DNA from: Methylomonas sp. AM2-LC | GTDB taxonomy: Bacteria > Pseudomonadota > Gammaproteobacteria > Methylococcales > Methylomonadaceae | Assembly: GCF_039904985.1 (NCBI RefSeq) | Contig: NZ_CP157005.1 | Span: 1,922,001-1,986,000, forward strand | Direction: 5' to 3' | DNA length: 64,000 nt | Shown here: positions 14,376 to 23,318 of the stretch, one piece after another | How positions within the stretch are numbered: position 1 is the first letter of the stretch | Layout of the letters: each line of letters opens with the position of its first letter | Made by a program: the position numbers and the translations under genes | Notes under the pieces: generated by a model | Told to the model about the DNA's origin: nothing | What the model saw: only the letters and a program-made list of their open reading frames with translations | Databases searched by the model: none

Positions 14376-14603
14376 GTGACAGATTCTTATAAAGCCATTG
14401 TGAGTGCGATTGCTTCGATTGTCACCAGTTTGGGATTGGTGGCGAATGAGGTGATGACTTATTTGAATGCCAATGGTGTGGCATTTGGAGTGCTCTTTGG
14501 TGGGATTACCACCACCAGTACGGTTTATTTTCATATTAAAAATAACCACACCATTGCCAAAAGCCATATTGAGCGCCGTGCGGCGGAGCGGGGTGAGTTG
14601 TAA
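14376..14603 (+). CDS. Holin-like membrane protein, 75 aa
   Basis: This 75-residue protein has two hydrophobic segments (about 8-29, AIVSAIASIVTSLGLVANEV; and 35-54, VAFGVLFGGITTTSTVYF) and a short charged C-terminus (HIERRAAERGEL). This is the size and topology of a class II holin, which would open the inner membrane at the end of infection. The start is GTG 14376 with GGGGG upstream. The previous gene stops 1 bp earlier, and the lipase gene overlaps its stop. Confidence 0.65.
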   Translation: MTDSYKAIVSAIASIVTSLGLVANEVMTYLNANGVAFGVLFGGITTTSTVYFHIKNNHTIAKSHIERRAAERGEL

Positions 14604-15202
14604 TGTCGCTTGCAAAAAAATCGGCTTTGGCGGTGGTGGCGGCCTATCAGAATAAACCGTTTGAGGGACGGGCGATATTAACGGCTATTCCACAGGGGTT
14701 TGGGTTTTTTACCATGGCGCAGCCTGGGCATTTTCATCTTGATTTGCGGGGTACCCGGGATTTTTCGGACCTTAAAACCGATGCGTTGGTGGTGACCAAG
14801 GCGTATTTGGATGGTGAGGCGCATGCGGGGTTTGTGGACCGGGTTGAGCAGATTTATCCTGAGGTATTGCGGGTGTATAACCAACTTCCTTTAGATGCGG
14901 ACATTACTATCAGCGGCCATAGCGAGGGAGCGGCGCTGGCGTTGTTGTTGGCGGCTTTGATTAAACCGACTCGGCTGATTTTGTTTGCTTGTCCGAAGAC
15001 GGTGGATGTGACTTTGCGCGATGCCATTTTGCACATGGGTTTTGCCATTGAGCATTATGCGGGTAGATACGACTTGATACCCGACTTTCCAGTTGGTTTA
15101 CACCAGGTGCTTGAACCTGAGCGACTTTATTTTCCTAATGTCTATAAGGCGGATGAATTAGGACAACATTCAATTGAACATATTGCAGAGGCATTATCAT
15201 GA
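14603..15202 (+). CDS. Class 3 lipase-like alpha/beta hydrolase in the lysis cassette
   Basis: This 199-residue protein is a putative esterase or lipase. The nucleophile elbow ITISGHSEGAALALLLA places Ser107 in GHSEG. DLIPDF (Asp157) and the GQHSIEHI region (His189 or His193) complete a plausible triad. There is no signal peptide. It occupies the position right after the holin where an endolysin would be expected, so it may attack envelope lipids or ester-linked groups during lysis. A virion-associated role is an alternative because the next genes encode tail proteins. Its stop overlaps the next start. Confidence 0.75.
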   Translation: MSLAKKSALAVVAAYQNKPFEGRAILTAIPQGFGFFTMAQPGHFHLDLRGTRDFSDLKTDALVVTKAYLDGEAHAGFVDRVEQIYPEVLRVYNQLPLDADITISGHSEGAALALLLAALIKPTRLILFACPKTVDVTLRDAILHMGFAIEHYAGRYDLIPDFPVGLHQVLEPERLYFPNVYKADELGQHSIEHIAEALS

Positions 15203-15256
15203 GTAAGTTAGGAGCATCACCAGTCGGTATTTATTCAGATGATGGTAATATTTTAT
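15185..15256 (+). repeat. 72-bp direct repeat, copy 1 (start of the SGNH tail gene)
   Basis: The stretch covers the ribosome binding region and first 19 codons of the gene at 15199. It recurs at 17395-17466 with two mismatches (15212/17422 and 15251/17461), 2,210 bp downstream. The two copies bound the SGNH esterase gene. Confidence 0.9.
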
Positions 15257-17379
15257 TAGGTTCTATGGATCGGGCAGGAAATTTTTTAAGTTTGGTTAAA
15301 GTATTTACAACTTATACAGCTGCCCAAGCATATTTTTTAGCAAACCCCAACGTACCAAGTACCTCTGTCCTTATAGGTCAAACAACTTGGATATGGGATG
15401 GCGTAGGTTTAACACTAGATACACCTATTGAGAATGTGTTCACGGTACTCAGTATAGGTAATAGTATCAACGCAAAAAATCAAGTTGGGTACGCAGCTAA
15501 CTCATTTTTTGGGGCTTCACCTTCTTATCAGGTTTCGCAGTATCAAAATGGTATTCTAGAGGCGATTAACACATTAGGCGGGCAACCGTTTAAACCTTGC
15601 AGATCAGTACCTACTATATTTCACCCTATAGCGGCATATACCGGCAGTGGCGGCTCAACAGGATACCCAGCGTGTATTGACGAATTAGGTACTTACGCTG
15701 CACCGGCATATTCGTTATCTGCACCAAATGCATCGTATGTTGGCGCATATATGCTGCAAGATTTTGACGGTATCTTTAAAACACTGATTGATACCCCAAA
15801 CTTAGTGATACTACTAGGGATTTTTGAAAATGATATGGGTCAAAACCCATATACCGCCTCACAGTTAGCTACTATGCAACTTAGTTTGCAGCAAGCCATT
15901 AGTAAGATATTAAATCAATACCCAAATATACTAATTGTAGTGTTTACTCCAGGCCCAAATAGCTCTTATCCAGCCACAAGTAATTATGCTGCGATTACTA
16001 ATTGGATGGTAAACACACTTCCTGGTCTGTACCCTGGCAATGTATTTACTTATCTTAACCAAGCAATTACAGATAATATAGTTACAGGTGCACCAATAAC
16101 AAAATATGTAGACCAAGGAGTCCATCCTAATAGAGATGGAGCTACGTTGATAGCAAAAGACTTTATTAAAAAAATGTCTTTCTTATTCAACGTACCAAAA
16201 TTTTTACCTAGCATTGATACAGCAAGCGGAGGTGTATTTGTTAATGACCCGTATATACTAAGTGCGTCAACAGGGACGTTAAACGCAGCAGCAGGAGCTA
16301 AAACAGCTGTGCCAGGCACAAGTCACTTGCTTTATACATTAGATGGTTACACTGGTGGACAGACACAGGCGAGTGTGACGAATGTTGGCACAAACGGTTC
16401 TGGAACCCCTGTTGGTTTGGATATTATGCTAGCTGGAAAAACGGTAGCCATTCCTTATCCTACCTCATCAAATGGAACAGTAGCAGGTATAACACTATCT
16501 ACGGATAATTTTGGCAACTTCAATTATGTGCAGCCCAATAATGTATATGTTGCGTTGTGGCAAGTAAAAATAATTAATCCTACTAATTTAATAGAGTTGA
16601 AAGCCACATTAACGATGGACGACTCCTACCACACTTACGGGTTTGCGGGTCAAACAACTGATTTTCAAGATAATTATCAAGGTTGGGCTACGCTAAACGC
16701 AGGCGATATACTTAATATTGCTACGCCGCCCATATTAATTCCTGGAGTACCTACAGGTTCAGCACACCATCTGACTACACAGATGTTTTTTGGCGCTGCG
16801 GCTGCTACCCCGTTGGATTTCAGTACACCCGCTAATAATCCCCATATCCAAGTAAACCTTGTTACTATTTATCAAGTTGCTAATAATATACCAACCCAAC
16901 CATATACTATAGTGGGATCTAATACATATATCAACCAATCCGAAGGTTTGCAACAAGTGCTGTTTCAGCCTGGAACAGCATCTTACAGCGGCACACTAAC
17001 TGCTAACATTACAGCGGCTACAACAGGTACGCTAAATGCGCTGTTTACAGGACCAACAGGCCAGTATAGCTTAACGTTTACTACTGCTGGGGGTCCTGTA
17101 GTATTAACAGCAACGTTAACCAATAATTCTGCAGCTATTACTGCTATAAGTTCTGCTGTAACAACTACAGCGTTGGGGGTAGCTATTAACCAAACTGGAA
17201 GCATCACTTCTGCTATTTATGAACCTATTAATAAAGCAGGCTTCCCTACTATGACATATGACCCTTACCCAGCCTCTTACCCAGTTGCTGGAAATTATAT
17301 TGTATTAAGACCAGGAGATCAGTTAGTAATCGTTGCAGCCACTTTAGCGCCTGCGCTTACAGTTGTTCAGTTAGTTTAA
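15199..17379 (+). CDS. Tail-associated SGNH/GDSL esterase (probable receptor-binding or deacetylase protein)
   Basis: This 726-residue protein has a phage-type N-terminal region (residues 1-75) and then an SGNH hydrolase domain at about 80-330. The nucleophile lies in VLSIGNSI (Ser89, GNS instead of GDS), block III is GIFENDMG with Asn211, and Asp305-x3-His309 sits in DQGVHPN. The C-terminal ~390 residues are Thr-, Ala- and Gly-rich beta sequence, fitting a trimeric fibre or carbohydrate-binding part. Such tail enzymes remove acetyl groups from surface polysaccharide during adsorption. Base composition is visibly more A+T-rich than in the flanking genes. The gene start is duplicated at 17395, suggesting a swapped cassette. 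Confidence 0.75.
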   Translation: MSKLGASPVGIYSDDGNILLGSMDRAGNFLSLVKVFTTYTAAQAYFLANPNVPSTSVLIGQTTWIWDGVGLTLDTPIENVFTVLSIGNSINAKNQVGYAANSFFGASPSYQVSQYQNGILEAINTLGGQPFKPCRSVPTIFHPIAAYTGSGGSTGYPACIDELGTYAAPAYSLSAPNASYVGAYMLQDFDGIFKTLIDTPNLVILLGIFENDMGQNPYTASQLATMQLSLQQAISKILNQYPNILIVVFTPGPNSSYPATSNYAAITNWMVNTLPGLYPGNVFTYLNQAITDNIVTGAPITKYVDQGVHPNRDGATLIAKDFIKKMSFLFNVPKFLPSIDTASGGVFVNDPYILSASTGTLNAAAGAKTAVPGTSHLLYTLDGYTGGQTQASVTNVGTNGSGTPVGLDIMLAGKTVAIPYPTSSNGTVAGITLSTDNFGNFNYVQPNNVYVALWQVKIINPTNLIELKATLTMDDSYHTYGFAGQTTDFQDNYQGWATLNAGDILNIATPPILIPGVPTGSAHHLTTQMFFGAAAATPLDFSTPANNPHIQVNLVTIYQVANNIPTQPYTIVGSNTYINQSEGLQQVLFQPGTASYSGTLTANITAATTGTLNALFTGPTGQYSLTFTTAGGPVVLTATLTNNSAAITAISSAVTTTALGVAINQTGSITSAIYEPINKAGFPTMTYDPYPASYPVAGNYIVLRPGDQLVIVAATLAPALTVVQLV

Positions 17380-17394
17380 AAGTTTATGTACGCA

Positions 17395-17466
17395 GCAGAG
17401 GCATTATCATGAGTAAGTTAGTAGCATCACCAGTCGGTATTTATTCAGATGATGGTAATACTTTAT
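17395..17466 (+). repeat. 72-bp direct repeat, copy 2
   Basis: This is the second copy of the 15185-15256 sequence. It lies 15 bp after the stop of the SGNH gene and includes a ribosome binding region and start codon, but it runs into unrelated sequence after about 19 codons. Confidence 0.9.
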
Positions 17467-17516
17467 ATCTGCGATGTTATTTGAGTTGGCAATCAAATTA
17501 TTTATTGATGATTTAA
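17409..17516 (+). pseudogene. Truncated 5' copy of a tail gene, 35 codons
   Basis: The first 16 codons (MSKLVASPVGIYSDDG) match the start of the 15199 gene, with Val for Gly at position 5. Similarity ends about three codons later and the frame stops at 17516. It is the stump of a second allele whose body has been lost or moved, or a donor end for recombination. A short peptide may still be made because the ribosome binding region is intact. Confidence 0.75.
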
Positions 17517-17595
17517 TTAACGCTTGTGATTTGTTATAGTGACAATCTTACATGCCAGCTATGGCGCATCTTCTCATAATTAACATCTCAATTTT

Positions 17596-18471
17596 ATGGA
17601 CAAAAATTTAACACTGATTCAACACGCTAAAAAATTTAGCCAACGTTTTCCTGGTATTGTTCAAAAAAAACGAGAGCTCTGGCATAAATGGTTTAATTTT
17701 AACCGTATTAATGTTCAAGCGACTTTCCCATCGTTTGCTACAACCAGTGCGGGTGATTATAGGGATATTTCGGCTATTACTATGCAATCTATTAATCAAA
17801 CATTTCCGGCACTTAGTCGGTTTGTTGATCATATACAGCTTAGAAAAGCCGACATAATCGAGATTGAGAATTTTGCGAAAAATGAGGCTGAGCGTAATAG
17901 TGTTAATGAAATTATTAAGAAATTTCAAGAGTACCGAAGCGATAAAGGTGGTCATTGGTATCATAATGCCTATGGCGCTATCCTTAGTAATACAACTGAA
18001 ATTAGAAATGTTTTAGAAATTGGTATGGGAACGAATCATACTGATGTTGTTTCGAATATGGGTTTTTTTGGTTCACCCGGTGCATCGTTAAGAGCATTTA
18101 GGGATTATTTGCCCAATGCCAATATTTATGGTGCTGATATTGATACTCGCATTCTTTTTCAAGAAGAACGCATTAAAACATTTTTTGTAGATCAGACTGA
18201 TCCCGCTGCTTTCGTTGCTCTTGATAACCAACTGCCTTATCAGTTCGATCTGATTATTGATGATGGACTGCATTCACCCGACGCAAATATCAATACATTG
18301 CAATTTGCTTTGCCTAAATTACGCGTTGGTGGTTGGTTTGTAGTTGAAGATATTGCATTAGAAGCGGCAGAAATTTGGAACGTAATTTTTGCATTGATTC
18401 CAACCAACTATAAGCTATCTATTTATAAAGCTAGGTACACATTGTTTGTTGCTATTCAGCGTGTTAATTAA
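17596..18471 (+). CDS. Class I SAM-dependent methyltransferase-like protein (moron)
   Basis: This 291-residue protein has a Rossmann methyltransferase core in its second half. VLEIGMGTN (about 138-146) is motif I, NIYGADID is motif II, FDLIIDDGLHSPDANIN contains the acidic post-motif, and RVGGWFVVEDI is the late strand (about 243-253). The N-terminal ~130 residues are helical and not recognised. The overall pattern is like the Methyltransf_24/CmcI-type enzymes often found in surface-sugar gene clusters. It is A+T-rich, lies between the tail repeats and the fibre gene, and is closed by its own terminator, all features of a transferred cargo gene. The substrate is unknown. Confidence 0.65.
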   Translation: MDKNLTLIQHAKKFSQRFPGIVQKKRELWHKWFNFNRINVQATFPSFATTSAGDYRDISAITMQSINQTFPALSRFVDHIQLRKADIIEIENFAKNEAERNSVNEIIKKFQEYRSDKGGHWYHNAYGAILSNTTEIRNVLEIGMGTNHTDVVSNMGFFGSPGASLRAFRDYLPNANIYGADIDTRILFQEERIKTFFVDQTDPAAFVALDNQLPYQFDLIIDDGLHSPDANINTLQFALPKLRVGGWFVVEDIALEAAEIWNVIFALIPTNYKLSIYKARYTLFVAIQRVN

Positions 18472-18500
18472 TAAATTAACTTAAATAATTAAAATCAGAA

Positions 18501-18524
18501 AAACCCGCTTCGGCGGGTTTTTTT
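18501..18524 (+). terminator. Intrinsic terminator after the methyltransferase gene
   Basis: A perfect 8-bp stem, AAACCCGC-TTCG-GCGGGTTT, has a UUCG-type tetraloop and a T-run to 18524. It interrupts the late operon between the cargo gene and the fibre gene. Confidence 0.9.
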
Positions 18525-18541
18525 ATGTCTGGAGTTTTTAA

Positions 18542-19504
18542 ATGGCATTACTGAATACGAATGAGCGGCGAAGTGGTCCGTTTTTAGGGAATGGCAGCAC
18601 GACGTTGGTGATGAGTTTTCCATTTTTGGTGTATACCACGGCGGATGTGCTGGTTTCGTGGTCGGATTCTGCGGGTAATGCTACGTATTCCGGTGTTGAT
18701 TTGGTGCTGGGTACGGATTATACGGTGGTGATTAATCCGGATCAGGTAGCTGCACCGGGTTGCACGGTGACGACGACGGCGGTGGTACCGGCTACGACGT
18801 CGCTGGTGATTACCAGTAATTTATCGAATACCGTGAATGTGCAAGTGGCGGGGGCTGCGGCGCAAGCGATTAATAGCGGTTTTGATCGGCTGTGTATTTT
18901 GATACAGCAATTGGCGGAATGGTTGAGTCGTACGCCGAGTGTGCCAGTGGGTGGTATTGGTAATCAGGCGCCAGGCAGTTTGGTATTCGGAGTAGGATTG
19001 GATGGCAATGGAAATCCAGTTCCGGTGTTATCTAAATTAGCTAATATTGCGCAATCTGCTGTTTCAGCATTTATGGCCAATGTGATTGCTGCGGCAAATT
19101 TGCCCGGCTTATTAGCCGCTATGGGCTTATCGTCTGTGATAAAAAACTTTTTACAGACAACTACCGCCACCAGTGCTTTGGCGGTTTTATCGCCTGGCGT
19201 ACTGTGTCAAGCCTTTGTGCGATTTAATGGCGTGACGACGACCACTATTTTGGCGTCTTTTAATGTGAGTTCTGTGACGCGTAATGCGGCGGGGGACTAT
19301 ACGATTAACTTTACTACGCCGTTTGCGGATGCTAATTATGCCGCGTGCATTACTGCTAAACAAAATAACGATAACAACGGCAATATTAGTGTAGCCAATC
19401 AGTATTATGGCGGCTCTTCTGCGAGTGCGTGCGAAATTATTGTCTGTAATAACATCCAAACCAAAGTGGATGCCAATACTATTAGCGCAACTTTTTACAG
19501 GTAA
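18542..19504 (+). CDS. Tail fibre protein with T7-type N-terminal domain
   Basis: This is a 320-residue fibre. The N-terminal 110 residues match the T7 fibre attachment domain style (FLGNGSTTLVMSFPFLV, then YTTADVLVSWSDSAG and LVLGTDYTVVI). A helical bundle (DRLCILIQQLAEWLSRTP) and a Gly/Ala stretch follow. The C-terminal domain has the pattern ASFNVSSVTRNAAGDYTINF followed by PFADANYAACIT. Such proteins bind the host surface. The start at 18542 has GGAG 9 bp upstream. It is followed within 4 bp by a small partner gene. Confidence 0.8.
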   Translation: MALLNTNERRSGPFLGNGSTTLVMSFPFLVYTTADVLVSWSDSAGNATYSGVDLVLGTDYTVVINPDQVAAPGCTVTTTAVVPATTSLVITSNLSNTVNVQVAGAAAQAINSGFDRLCILIQQLAEWLSRTPSVPVGGIGNQAPGSLVFGVGLDGNGNPVPVLSKLANIAQSAVSAFMANVIAAANLPGLLAAMGLSSVIKNFLQTTTATSALAVLSPGVLCQAFVRFNGVTTTTILASFNVSSVTRNAAGDYTINFTTPFADANYAACITAKQNNDNNGNISVANQYYGGSSASACEIIVCNNIQTKVDANTISATFYR

Positions 19505-19508
19505 TACC

Positions 19509-19916
19509 ATGACACAAGTAATTATTTTTACCAATGCAGCGGGTGGTGTTTCGGTTTGTTCGCCTACGGGTGCGATACCGATTGAAACGGTATTAACGCG
19601 CGATTGTCCAGCTGGGGCCATTATTGTGGATAACGCTACGTTGCCGACTGGAAATGATGCTGTTTTTTTTGATGCCTGGATGCTGAATGGCACCACCGTG
19701 TCGGTTAATATCGTTAAAGCACAAGCCTTTTATTTGGCGCAATACAATGCGGCGGCTATCGCTGCGGCGGTTATTAGACAAAATAATACATTGACCGGCA
19801 TTCCTAATGCGGTATCCGATGCGATGTGGTTGGCCAATTGTGTGACCGATCGTGCCGCGATTGCGTCTGCGACCACTACAGCGCAATTATTAGCGATTAA
19901 CTTACCCACCCCTTAA
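19509..19916 (+). CDS. Small tail-fibre-linked protein, 135 aa
   Basis: The protein begins MTQVIIFTNAAGGVSVCSP. It has a short beta-rich first half (TGAIPIETVLTRDCPAGAII, then NDAVFFDAWML) and an Ala-rich helical tail. Genes with this opening often sit right after phage fibre genes and may act as assembly partners, but I cannot name the family with confidence. The start at 19509 is chosen over a longer frame that would overlap the fibre gene by about 100 bp. Confidence 0.6.
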   Translation: MTQVIIFTNAAGGVSVCSPTGAIPIETVLTRDCPAGAIIVDNATLPTGNDAVFFDAWMLNGTTVSVNIVKAQAFYLAQYNAAAIAAAVIRQNNTLTGIPNAVSDAMWLANCVTDRAAIASATTTAQLLAINLPTP

Positions 19917-19919
19917 CCT

Positions 19920-20615
19920 ATGGCTACCACTGACGTTGATATTTGTAATGCCGCCTTGGTTTTGATTGGCAAGCCTGCGGTGATTTCGTCTTTAACTGAT
20001 GGATCTGTTGCCGCGTCGAATTGTCAGGCGTTGTATTCGCTGTCTTTATCGACGTTATTGGCGGAGTTTGCCTGGACGTTTGCGACTACGACTGTGTTGT
20101 TAGCGAATGTGGATAATCCAAATCAGTTGTGGCAGTACGCGTATCAGTTACCCGGGGATGTCGTGACGCCTTTGGATATTTATGAATCGGATGCACAGGG
20201 TGATATTACCGGGACATTTTCGAACGCCTATCCTGCACCGTTGGGTTTGGTGAGTTTTTACCCGACGTTTTCGCCGGGCATGCAACTGGCCACCCAGCAG
20301 GACTTTACCTGTGAAACAGATAGTGAGGGTAATGGTTTGATTTTGACCAATCAAGCCAATGCTATGCTGAAGTATGTGCGGTTTGTGACCAGTGCTGCGA
20401 ATTTTCCGCCGTTATTTGTGCAAGCGTTGAGTTGTATGCTGGCCAGTAAATTGGCGGGGGCGATGATTAAAGGGGATGTAGGTGTGACGGCGGTTGAAAA
20501 ATTGTTGCAGACGTATACGTTTTGGCTGGATAAAGCCAAGGTGGCGGATGCGAATCGACGTGTGGAGCATCCACGTTATGTGCCAGCCGCACTGGCTATG
20601 CGAAACGGTGCTTAA
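19920..20615 (+). CDS. Tail tubular protein A (T7 gp11-like)
   Basis: This 231-residue protein of the tail adaptor ring lies between portal and nozzle. It has the typical opening MATTDVDICNAALVLIGKP, then SNCQALYSLSLSTLLAEFAW and the conserved WQYAYQLPGDVVTPLDIY segment (about residues 72-89). It ends in a helical region (FVQALSCMLASKLAGAMI). Order and spacing (gp11-like, then gp12-like 3 bp later) are those of T7-like tails. Confidence 0.9.
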   Translation: MATTDVDICNAALVLIGKPAVISSLTDGSVAASNCQALYSLSLSTLLAEFAWTFATTTVLLANVDNPNQLWQYAYQLPGDVVTPLDIYESDAQGDITGTFSNAYPAPLGLVSFYPTFSPGMQLATQQDFTCETDSEGNGLILTNQANAMLKYVRFVTSAANFPPLFVQALSCMLASKLAGAMIKGDVGVTAVEKLLQTYTFWLDKAKVADANRRVEHPRYVPAALAMRNGA

Positions 20616-20618
20616 TTT

Positions 20619-22862
20619 ATGCCGAATAGTAGAACGTTACGATTAAGTTTTTCGACCGGGGAAATATCGCCGTTGATGTATGAGCGGGTGGATATTGACA
20701 AAGTGGCGAATGGGTTGGCGACGTGTTTGAATATGCTGGTGACACCGCAAGGCCCTGTGATTCGGCGTTTGGGTACCGCGTTTGTGGCGGCGATTAAAAA
20801 CGGCACGGCTTATGCCAAGTTGATTGAGTTTAACTTTAGCCAGACACAGAATTTTGTGATTGTGGCATCTGCGGGTAATTTTAGATTTTATGCCGATGGC
20901 GCTGTGTTGTTGGCAGGTACTTTGCCGACATGGGCGATTGTGACTGCGTATCATGTGGGTGATGCGGTGGTGGCAGGTGGTGTGAATTATTACTGCATAC
21001 TCGCTAATACAGGGCTGGCCCCGATTGCTAATCCGTTGAATTGGTATGCTATGCCGGGTACGGGAGAATATGAAATACCGAATCCGTATAACCAATCAGA
21101 TTTATCGACGTTGCATTATGTGCAATCGGGCGATGTGATTACGTTAGTGCATCCAAATTATCCGCCACAAGAATTGCAACGGCTGGGAAATACACAGTGG
21201 GTATTAGCGCCTATTGCGTTTTCGTCGGCATTTACGCCACCCACGGCCGTGACGGCGGTGGCGACTGCACCGCATGCGTCTGTTACTGAGACGTTTAAAT
21301 ACCAAGTGACGACTGTCGATAGTTTGGGGGTGCAGGAAAGTTTGCCCAGCACAGCCAGTGGTGCAGTCACCAATGATTTAACGGTGACGGGTGACTATAA
21401 CACTATTACTTGGACGGCGGCGACAGTACCGAGCGGGCAGACGATTGGCGCGTATAACGTGTATAAAAGCATTAATGGCGGTGCGTTTGGTTATGCGGGG
21501 CAGGTGCCGTATGGCGTAAATACATTTACGGATAACAATATTACGCCGGATATGGGGCAGACGCCGCCGCAAAACACCACCATTTTTAATAGCGCGGGAA
21601 ATTATCCGGGCGCTGTCTGTTATTACGAGCAACGTAAGTTCTTTGGTGGCACGATCAATCAACCGTCTAATTGCTGGGCGACGCAATCGGGTACCGAGAA
21701 TAATATGGATTATTCGATTCCGAGCCAAGCCAGTGACGCGTTGCGGTTTGGTATTTATGCGCGGGGGCAGAATCAAATATTGCACTTAGTGCAATCGTTG
21801 GATTTGATTGCATTTACGGCTTCTAACGAGTTTCGGATTTATACCGCTTCGGGGGATGCATTGACGCCCTCCAGTTTGGCGATTAAAAGTCAGGCGCAGA
21901 ATGGCGCTGCGAATGTAATGCCCATTACCAGCAATAATTTTGTGGTGTATCCGCAATATAACGGTGGCCGGTTGCGCGAGTTATCGTTTGACTGGACCAT
22001 CCAAGGGTATAAATCCGCGGATTTGTGTTTGCTGGCACAGCATTTGTTTGATGGCGAAACGATTGTGGATATGGCGTATACACATACGCCGAATCCGATT
22101 GTATGGGCGATTAATAGTGCGGGGGTGTTGTTGGGGTTGACGTATGTGCCAGATCAGGATATTCGCGCTTGGCACCAACATGTGACGGATGGTGTTTTTG
22201 AAAGCTGTTGTTCCATTCCCGAAAATGGTGCTGATCGGTTGTATGTGATTGTGAAGCGTACCGTGAACGGAAACACGGTACGTTATTTGGAATATATTGA
22301 TCCGCCTTTAGTGGTTAATTTAATGAATGCTTTTTACGTGGATGCTGGGGCGAGTTTTACCAGTAGCACGGGGCCTGTTTCGTCAATCGCTGGCTTGAAT
22401 TGGTTGGAAGGCGAAACGGTGGCTATTTTGGCGGATGGTTATGTGATGAGCCAGCAAGTGGTAACCGGGGGGGTGGTGAATCTGGATTTTGCAGCGACAC
22501 TGGTGCAGGTGGGTTTGCCGTTTACTGCACAATTGATAACGCCGCCGCCGATTATTCAGGGTGATGCGGATATGGGGCAGAGCCGCGTTAAAGATGTCAA
22601 TGATATTTGGGTGCGTGTAGTGGATTCTGGCGCATTTATGGCCGGGCCTTATACAGGGAATGCGGCGGTAGATGTGCCGAATTTAGTGCAAGTGACTACT
22701 GGGGTGTTTGCGCCGAGTGCGCCTACGCCGTTAGTGAGTGATATTTTACAGGTGGCGATTACATCGAGTTTGAATGAAAGTTCGCAGGTGATGGTGTTGA
22801 TGAGTGATCCGCTGCCGTTGACGGTGGTGGGGATGACGTTGGAAGTTGCGGTGGGTGGTTAG
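20619..22862 (+). CDS. Tail tubular protein B (T7 gp12-like nozzle)
   Basis: This 747-residue protein would form the tail nozzle. It has the standard opening RLSFSTGEISPLMYERVDID and then ATCLNMLVTPQGPVIRRLGT (about residues 6-52), the YYEQRKFFGGTINQPSNCWA segment near 330-350 and RFGIYARGQNQILHLVQ. An Ig-like or fibronectin-like insertion (about 205-310, with TVTGDYNTITWTA) is visible in the middle. The length is close to that of T7 gp12. It follows the gp11-like gene by 3 bp. Confidence 0.92.
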   Translation: MPNSRTLRLSFSTGEISPLMYERVDIDKVANGLATCLNMLVTPQGPVIRRLGTAFVAAIKNGTAYAKLIEFNFSQTQNFVIVASAGNFRFYADGAVLLAGTLPTWAIVTAYHVGDAVVAGGVNYYCILANTGLAPIANPLNWYAMPGTGEYEIPNPYNQSDLSTLHYVQSGDVITLVHPNYPPQELQRLGNTQWVLAPIAFSSAFTPPTAVTAVATAPHASVTETFKYQVTTVDSLGVQESLPSTASGAVTNDLTVTGDYNTITWTAATVPSGQTIGAYNVYKSINGGAFGYAGQVPYGVNTFTDNNITPDMGQTPPQNTTIFNSAGNYPGAVCYYEQRKFFGGTINQPSNCWATQSGTENNMDYSIPSQASDALRFGIYARGQNQILHLVQSLDLIAFTASNEFRIYTASGDALTPSSLAIKSQAQNGAANVMPITSNNFVVYPQYNGGRLRELSFDWTIQGYKSADLCLLAQHLFDGETIVDMAYTHTPNPIVWAINSAGVLLGLTYVPDQDIRAWHQHVTDGVFESCCSIPENGADRLYVIVKRTVNGNTVRYLEYIDPPLVVNLMNAFYVDAGASFTSSTGPVSSIAGLNWLEGETVAILADGYVMSQQVVTGGVVNLDFAATLVQVGLPFTAQLITPPPIIQGDADMGQSRVKDVNDIWVRVVDSGAFMAGPYTGNAAVDVPNLVQVTTGVFAPSAPTPLVSDILQVAITSSLNESSQVMVLMSDPLPLTVVGMTLEVAVGG

Positions 22863-22881
22863 TTTTTATGAGGATTATTTT

Positions 22882-23313
22882 ATGAGTGAACAAGAGATTG
22901 AGAATGAAATTCAAGCGAAAGGTTTAAATGCGCTACGTATAAAGCCGTCTGATATTGATACGGCGATTACTAAAAAAGCGTTTTATACATTTCCCGGCAC
23001 CACTACTACAGTGGCCCTGTTAACGCTTAAAAACGGTTTTACTGTGACCGGTGAGTCTGCGTGTGCCTCTCCTGAAAACTTTGATCAAGAATTGGGAAAC
23101 AAGATTGCTTTTGAAAATGCACGTAATAAAGTTTGGCAGTTAGAGGGGTATCGTTTGAAATGCGAACTTTATCGGGCAAAGCTTTTTCAAGATGCACAAT
23201 TGGAGCTTGAGCAAAAATTAAGAGACAGTCCTTGCCCTGAATGTAATCCCAATGGCGTTTTTAAATTCGGTGATGATCGTTGTGGATTGTGTCACGGCAA
23301 AGGTTATCTATAA
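22882..23313 (+). CDS. N4 gp49/Sf6 gp66-family protein with C-terminal zinc knuckle
   Basis: Residues 1-105 match the N4 gp49/Sf6 gene 66 family: VALLTLKNGFTVTGESACAS, PENFDQELGNKIAFENARNK, VWQLEGYRLK. Members are usually small early proteins of unknown function. Here the family core is followed by a C-x2-C...C-x2-C zinc knuckle (CPECNPNGVFKFGDDRCGLC, last 30 residues). The family is unusual inside a tail-ejection gene block. The start at 22882 is chosen as the first ATG after the nozzle gene. Confidence 0.75.
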   Translation: MSEQEIENEIQAKGLNALRIKPSDIDTAITKKAFYTFPGTTTTVALLTLKNGFTVTGESACASPENFDQELGNKIAFENARNKVWQLEGYRLKCELYRAKLFQDAQLELEQKLRDSPCPECNPNGVFKFGDDRCGLCHGKGYL

Positions 23314-23318
23314 AAGTT

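Noticed and set aside
19320..19504. AAC/AAT-rich end of the tail fibre gene as a variable repeat of a diversity-generating retroelement
   Set aside because: BPP-1-like head genes raised the idea, but there is no reverse transcriptase gene, no template repeat copy and no accessory protein in the window.
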